NCBI GenBank assembly: GCA_009363875.1
Contig: CM018689.1
Location: forward strand, 968,501-1,032,500
Length of the DNA: 64,000 bases
Direction: 5' to 3'
From: Mikania micrantha
Lineage: Eukaryota > Streptophyta > Magnoliopsida > Asterales > Asteraceae
Positions 58,942-64,000 of this stretch are shown here, piece by piece. Position 1 is the first letter of the stretch. The number at the start of each line of letters is the position of its first letter. The translations under genes were made by a program, and so were the position numbers. The notes under the pieces were generated by a model. The model made no database searches. It was given only the letters and a program-made list of their open reading frames with translations, and was not told the DNA's origin.

Positions 58942-61900
58942 AGTCACACCCCAAGCCGGTGGGATGGATCGACTTTCCCGTCGGGCGGAATATTCTCTGA
59001 GCACGATATCGTGTGATAATCAAAAACGATCAGATTGTATTTACAGCACATGACATAATGAGAAATACAATATTGAACTAGAATTACAAAGTTAAATTAC
59101 ATCGAAACATGTTCCATAATTTAAGAATGTAAATCTACCAAAAGAATCATAAGTAATATATCTTGTCTCTACACAAGATATTCAAAAGTGATTCACATGA
59201 TGTCCTCAAAATATATGCACACAAAAAAAGCTAGGTCCTCTACCAAGGCACACTAACTATATTCCTGAATCCTCGTGACTAAAGATGTTCGTCACCTGAG
59301 AAAGCATGCAAGTAAATCAAGTTAACACGAGGTTGGTGAGTTCATATGATTTTTGTAGTATGAAAATGTTTAAATCAGTTTTCTCAAGACATATTCCCAC
59401 TAGTGTCCTCACCTTAGAACTCAACAGCGAAAGTTTCCCATCCAGTCAACTGATGCTTATTTATAGGGCATATATACCACAAGTGGAGCCTCCAGCCCGT
59501 CACACGCTTGGCTGAATACGACCTTATCGTTATTGGAAACTAAGAATGATACACTACACCCATACACGCCTTTATTTTCCCTTAGTTAGTCATAATTAAA
59601 AGTTGTAATTGTTATATAGGAATATCTTATTGGAACAGTGTTTAATACCATAACATAAGTCATGGTAAACACTTGATGTTTAAAAGACATATTTAGTAAT
59701 TCTTTCCCATTTGTCCCTTAAGTTCACAATAGATGGGTTCACTGTTTCTCACTTCCAATTGAAAGTGACAGTCAATCCATTTGAATAGTTAGTTTTAAAT
59801 GTTGAAGGAATTAAATTGAACAGCAATGTGGTTAACACCAAGTCAAACCACTGTGCTACCAATCTACATCCTTTTATGTTGTAATTGTAGTATTATTAGC
59901 CTTCATAATTGTCTGTAACTAAGAAAAACCATGGTTGAACTATAGTCAACTCGACCTTTGCTAGTCTACAAAAGAGTTGTGGTTGATTTAACAGTAGTTT
60001 TTGTCTTATTAGTCTTAACCATGACTTGTACTTGAATCACATTTAGTGTTAAATCATTAATCATATAATTTAAAGTTAAAATTTATACTTACAGAATATA
60101 AATCATAAAAATATTTGAAACCATTTTAACTCTAATATGTCATTAACTTATGAGATAAGAAAGTTTGTTTTTCAAACGTCTTTGTTATTTGTTTCAAAAC
60201 AACTAAAAAACTTTAGTATATATTATGATTCTAAATTCTTAGTATCATTAAAATATTTTACAAAGTATTAGGTTAATTTATAAAACTTGTTACTAGTTGT
60301 TTAGATTTGATTTTAATCCAATCAATCTAACCCGACTTTTTACCCTTCGTATCTAATTGTCTTGATCTTTATTATGTTTATAACACTATTGATATATAGT
60401 AAAATTTAATATCAATGGGGTGAGCTCAATGGAAGCTAGTATCAATGATGATAATATCGGTTAAGGCTTGTGGTTAGCCTTGCCAAGTCTATCCACGTCA
60501 ACCAGCCTCCATTGTCTCCCATTTCGATTATCATGGATAGATTTATGGCTTAAAACACTTGGATTGAGTTAATGTAGTAATATCGACGATCCTAGCATAG
60601 TATCGATGAAACTAAGTTCGACCAACACTTATAATTTTTCAAGGAAGGGTTGTCGATAATATTAGTATCGACAGCAGCCTAGTATCGATGGTTGGACCAC
60701 TACAGTTGATAGTATCGACTGGTTCTTGTTTCTTTATACTTGGACTAGGTCGAACTTAGAAGTATCGACGAGTGTGCAGCAATATAGGACCATCAAACTT
60801 ACTAATTTCGATGATAAAGTTGTGCATTTTTGAATATCATCGATACTATCCACCTGCAACATTCATCCATCGATACTAGTCTTTCCAGCTGCTCTTGTTC
60901 TAAGTTTAGCCTTCCGAACCTCATTCTAACTTAATCCAAGAATTCCTTAGTCAATGTTGTACTAGCTTGTGGGTTCTAGATGTTTCAAAACCGGTTTTAT
61001 GATTCAAGGTTTTCGGGTTTAGTAAAACCCTAAAAACCGCTACTTCAGCTGCATTTTTACCTTGTTTCTGATGATTCCAAGCTTAGATTCTCTGTAATTT
61101 CAAGCTCTAGATGCTGCAAGGATCGTTTTGACACCAAAAACGTGAAATTTTCTTGAGGTTTAGTGAGGTTGAGTGTGTAGGATTTAGATAGAGAAGTAAA
61201 GATAGAGAGAACGAAAATCTAGAGAGAGAAGTGGTAGTTTCAGCAATTAATGAGGGACAATGGAGGAAATAAGGGCTTTCATAGTCCGGGTTATTTTGTG
61301 TGAGTTCGGGTTTGCTCGGTCTTGTTTTAATATGTAGTTTTCGAAAAGCACCTTTTAAAATACATGTTTTGTAACAATAGTTGTATTTAGATCTATTTAG
61401 ATCGTAATTCCTAATAAGTATTTTAAATTCCTTTTTATTATTTTTAAGATTTCGTAAACGTTTATTTTATCATTTCGTCAGATCGTATCGCCTTCGCGCG
61501 TATTCATACACATCGTCATCCGTACGAACACGACGTCAGCTTTACTTCCTGATTTGGTTTTCTAGTTATAAGATATCATTCAGAATGTCAAACCCACTAA
61601 TATATTCGTGTGAATCGTCACCCACACAAATATATTGTCAGTTTAATATTAAAGAATGTTATCAAATTTAGTTTTGGATTTGATATTTTCACAGATGATC
61701 AGAGCTTGACTTACTTTGCACTTGTTCTCATTGATTTCACATTGTGTTGTCGGTTCTTTGAACCTTGTTATAGAAGGATTCATATCACAACCACACTATT
61801 TTGTCATTTTACACATAGTTATTGGTACATATCATACACGTTCCTATTTGTCATAATCAGTATTTCCATTGTTTTCACATAATAGTTATCCCAAAATTAG

Positions 61901-61985
61901 TTATTCACCAAAAGTAATCACATGTATTAGTCGTATAAGTACACATATCGTACAGTTGTTAGACAGTCAGGCACTAGTAATCACA
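58942..61985 (-). repeat. Right LTR of element B
   Basis: 3044 bp. In minus orientation it starts TGTGATTACTAGTGCC (61985) and ends GGTGTGACT (58942; the terminal CA is changed to CT). It contains GTGGGTGACGAT (61625-61614), about nine AGTATCGA or TATCGATAC words (60900-60410), the recurrent hairpin (59517-59440) and an acceptor-like CTCAG|GTGAC (59296). No coding sequence. About 1 kb from 59550 to 60380 is AT-rich with nothing recognised. Confidence 0.78.
59440..59517 (-). other. Recurrent TATA-loop hairpin, B LTR copy
   Basis: Outer arms 59508-59517 and 59440-59449 (ATTCAGCCAA/TTGACTGGAT on the minus strand, one mismatch and one wobble). Inner hairpin CCAC-TT-GTGG (59486-59477), then TATATATGCCCTATAAATAAG. 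Confidence 0.6.
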
Positions 61986-61990
61986 CATTG
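61986..61990. other. Target-site duplication of element B (right, cattg)
   Basis: Matches 12644-12648. Confidence 0.85.
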
Positions 61991-63004
61991 CCTCCTATGT
62001 AAGAAAATGTTTGACTTGCACTAAAGTTAAAATTGAGTACCAGAAACCATCTGCACTACTGCTACAACCAGAGATTCCCATGTGGAAACAGGAGCAAATA
62101 TCCATGGATTTTATTACCAAATTACCCCGTAGTCCCGGTGGATGCGACATCATCTGGATAATTGTGGATCGGTTAACCTAATCAATGCATTTCCTTGCGA
62201 TCTAGGAAAGTGATTAGATGGAAAAGATAACCCAAATCTATGTTAAAGAAGTAGTCTCTCGACATGGAGTGCCAAAATCCATCATCTCTGACGAAGACGC
62301 TCAATTTACTTCTAACTTCTTGAGATCCTTACAAAAGTCGCTTAGTACATGGCTGGATATGAGCACAACATACCACCCACAAACTGATGGTCAGAGTGGA
62401 TGCACAATTGAAAATCTCGAAGACATGCTACGAGCTTGTGTAGTGGACTTCGGTAATAGTTGGGAAACTCATCAAAACTATGGAGAAAATTGTGGAAATT
62501 AGAAACCGTATGGTGGCATCTCACAATCGTCAGAAGAGCTATCCCAACAAGCATCGTAAGCCTTTCGAATTTCAAATAGAATATAAAGTCCTTTTGAAAG
62601 TTTCACCGTGGAAAGGCGTCATTGGTTTTGGGAAATGAGGCAAACTAAATCCATGGTATATTGGATCATTTGATATGCTAAAAAGGATTGGTCCGGTGGC
62701 ATACCAACTCAACCTACCCGATGAACTCGACGGAGTTCATAACGTATTCCAAGTCTCAAACGTAAAGAAGTGCTTGTCTGACGAAACACTTGTAATACCA
62801 CTAAATGAGATCCAGGTGGATGAAAAACTACTATTCGGGGAAGAACCAGTAGAAATCATGGATCGTGAATTCAAAAAAATCAAACAGATTCGGATTCCGA
62901 ATGTCAGAGTCTGATGGAACTCGAAATGTGGACATGAGTTCAGGTGGGAACGTGAGGATCAGATGAAACGCAAACATCCCCATCTATTCAAACAGACGAC
63001 ATCA
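61991..63004 (+). pseudogene. Gypsy element A integrase and chromodomain
   Basis: Continues the frame cut at 12648: SYVRKCLTCTKVKIEYQKPS, WKQEQISMDFITKLPRSPGG (first catalytic Asp), SIISDEDAQFTSNF (second Asp), then YHPQTDGQSGCTIENLEDM, where the catalytic Glu of the QSER motif is Gly. After NSWETH about 150-200 bp is missing; it resumes with EIRNRMVASHNRQKSY, KVLLKVSPWKGVIGFG, a stop, WYIGSFDMLKRIGPVAYQL and VFQVSNVKKCL. The chromodomain (VEIMDREFKKIKQIRIPNVRV) has a stop, then FRWEREDQMKRKHPHLF. Several other stops. Confidence 0.85.
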
Positions 63005-63026
63005 AACAATGATAACAACTAATAAA

Positions 63027-63140
63027 TTTCGGGATGAAATTTCCTTTCAACAAGGGATGATGTGACAACTTGAAATTTTTGTTTTCAAACACTACCTACA
63101 ACAACCAAATTTCAGGACGAAATTTCTTTTAAGGGGATGA
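63027..63140 (+). repeat. Duplicated polypurine tract / LTR junction of A
   Basis: The block AATTTCGGGATGAAATTTCC...AGGGATGATGTGACAACT (63027-63068) is followed 80 bp later by AATTTCAGGACGAAATTTC...AGGGGATGATGTGACACC (63107-63147). Either TGTGACA (63061 or 63141) could be the LTR start; I chose 63141 because it matches solo LTR I. Confidence 0.7.
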
Positions 63141-64000
63141 TGTGACACCGGACAATTTTTGGTAAATTGCAACACTTACAGATTACTAATTCACATTCAT
63201 ATTTCTTGCATTGCACTTAATTAGAATTAATTAAGTGAGTCAAACACAAACAATTATGAAACCATAGTTCGAGGAATTATCGAATCATGCATTCCACATT
63301 GATTATGGTAATCAAGTGTACCCAAAACAAACACAATTGTGAAACGATAGTTCGGGGAATTATCGAATCGTGCATTGCATATTGATTATGATTAATCAAG
63401 TGTGTCAAACATTTCACAAAGTCGAGCATAGAAAATCATGAATCAGTCATTCGAGGAATTGCCGAATCACACACAAGTCTTGTTACACGAACATTGGTGA
63501 ACTAACAAAATAATAATGAGAACAAAAGAACGTGTCTATACGTGATTATGTGTTAACACAAATTAAACGTTTAGAACAAACAATGCGAATCAAACACGAG
63601 AGAAACCAGACTAACCAAATCAAAGATCTGAAAACTAAACCCTTCGAGGTACGCGACAGGATTCAGTGAAATGCGTCGCGGTATGCGACGGGTGAGCGGG
63701 AATTTTGAATTCAGCCGAAACACATGGCGGTATGCCACGACCGATCATTTTCTAACTCGGCGGTACGCGACGACTCTTGAACCCGAACTCAACTAATTTG
63801 TCCTTGGTGGTATGCCGAGAGTTCCAGGGAATCCCTTTAGCGGTACGCGATGAGCCCCAGACTCCAAAAAATCTATAAATACAACTCAATTCTCCACAAC
63901 CCATTCTTTTATCACACATCCGAACTTCTGGCAAACCACTCGACCAAAACCTTTGGTAATCAGCTTCCAAGCCTCTGTTGAGAACCCTTAGAGCCCTCTC
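63141..64000 (+). repeat. 3' LTR of element A (truncated by window end)
   Basis: TGTGACACCGGAC..., aligned with solo LTR I from its first base. It contains three micro-hairpins in the U3 (about 63263, 63345, 63446), six variants of GCGGTACGCG (63648-63850) and a TATA-like TATAAAT at 63874-63880. Continues beyond base 64000. Confidence 0.8.

Larger units (their letters stand above)
12649..61985 (-). mobile_element. Gypsy element B, hosting C, D, E, F and G
   Basis: Bounded by TGTCACACC at 12649 and ...AATCACA at 61985, with TSD cattg. Both ends belong to one LTR family in minus orientation: 12649-13169 and 58942-59465 align along their length. Everything between the LTRs that I can read belongs to later insertions or to C; no B internal region is recognised, and no PBS sits next to the right LTR. 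B is therefore either deleted internally or was recombined with C. Confidence 0.7.

Noticed and set aside
61610..61882. 90-codon plus ORF with hydrophobic stretches
   Set aside because: Inside B's LTR, wrong orientation, no homology recognised; treated as chance.

Overview
This window is plant nuclear DNA made entirely of LTR retrotransposons nested inside one another. I found no single-copy host gene, rRNA or tRNA gene. All readable primer-binding sites match the 3' end of plant initiator tRNA-Met (TGGTATCAGAG). The pol genes are Ty1/copia type and Ty3/gypsy chromovirus type (Tekay-like, with a C-terminal chromodomain). The copia elements carry an extra ORF that I recall as common among unnamed predicted proteins of daisy-family (Asteraceae) genomes. 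My best guess is therefore an Asteraceae genome; that assignment is inference.

The layers can be peeled using target-site duplications (TSDs). I name the elements A to I. A (gypsy, +) is the oldest: its 5' LTR end and pol lie at 9826-12648, and the rest of its integrase, its chromodomain and its 3' LTR lie at 61991-64000. H (copia, -) at 1-9825 sits against or in A's 5' LTR. B (gypsy, -; 12649-61985, TSD cattg) cut A's integrase. C (gypsy-like, +) starts at 13170 inside B's left LTR. C's LTR was itself hit by a solo copia LTR (14355-14771) and a solo gypsy LTR 'I' (15374-18100, TSD agtgt). D (copia, +; 21451-58383, TSD aactt) is inside C. D was hit by E (gypsy deletion derivative, -; 22964-26412) and by F (copia, -; 30883-56983, TSD tgtgg). 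G (gypsy, +; 39252-52960, TSD ttatt) is inside F. That is six levels: A>B>C>D>F>G. LTR-pair differences counted by eye fall in the expected order: G about 16 in 3736 bp, F about 15 in 377, D about 28 in 394.

G is nearly intact: two 3736-bp LTRs, a PBS, a 1.7-kb leader, one gag-pol frame of about 1510 codons broken by a single TAG, and a polypurine tract. Every other coding region is a pseudogene.

The most interesting signals lie outside the standard genes. First, a hairpin with compensatory base changes recurs in the LTRs or leaders of four gypsy families. Second, each family repeats its own short CpG-centred palindrome in its LTR, leader or post-pol spacer. Third, the copia elements share an uncharacterised extra ORF downstream of pol. 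Fourth, several gypsy LTRs carry matching donor, branch and acceptor signals that look like an intron. How these work together is inference; a silencing-evasion or RNA-structure role is the hypothesis I would test first.
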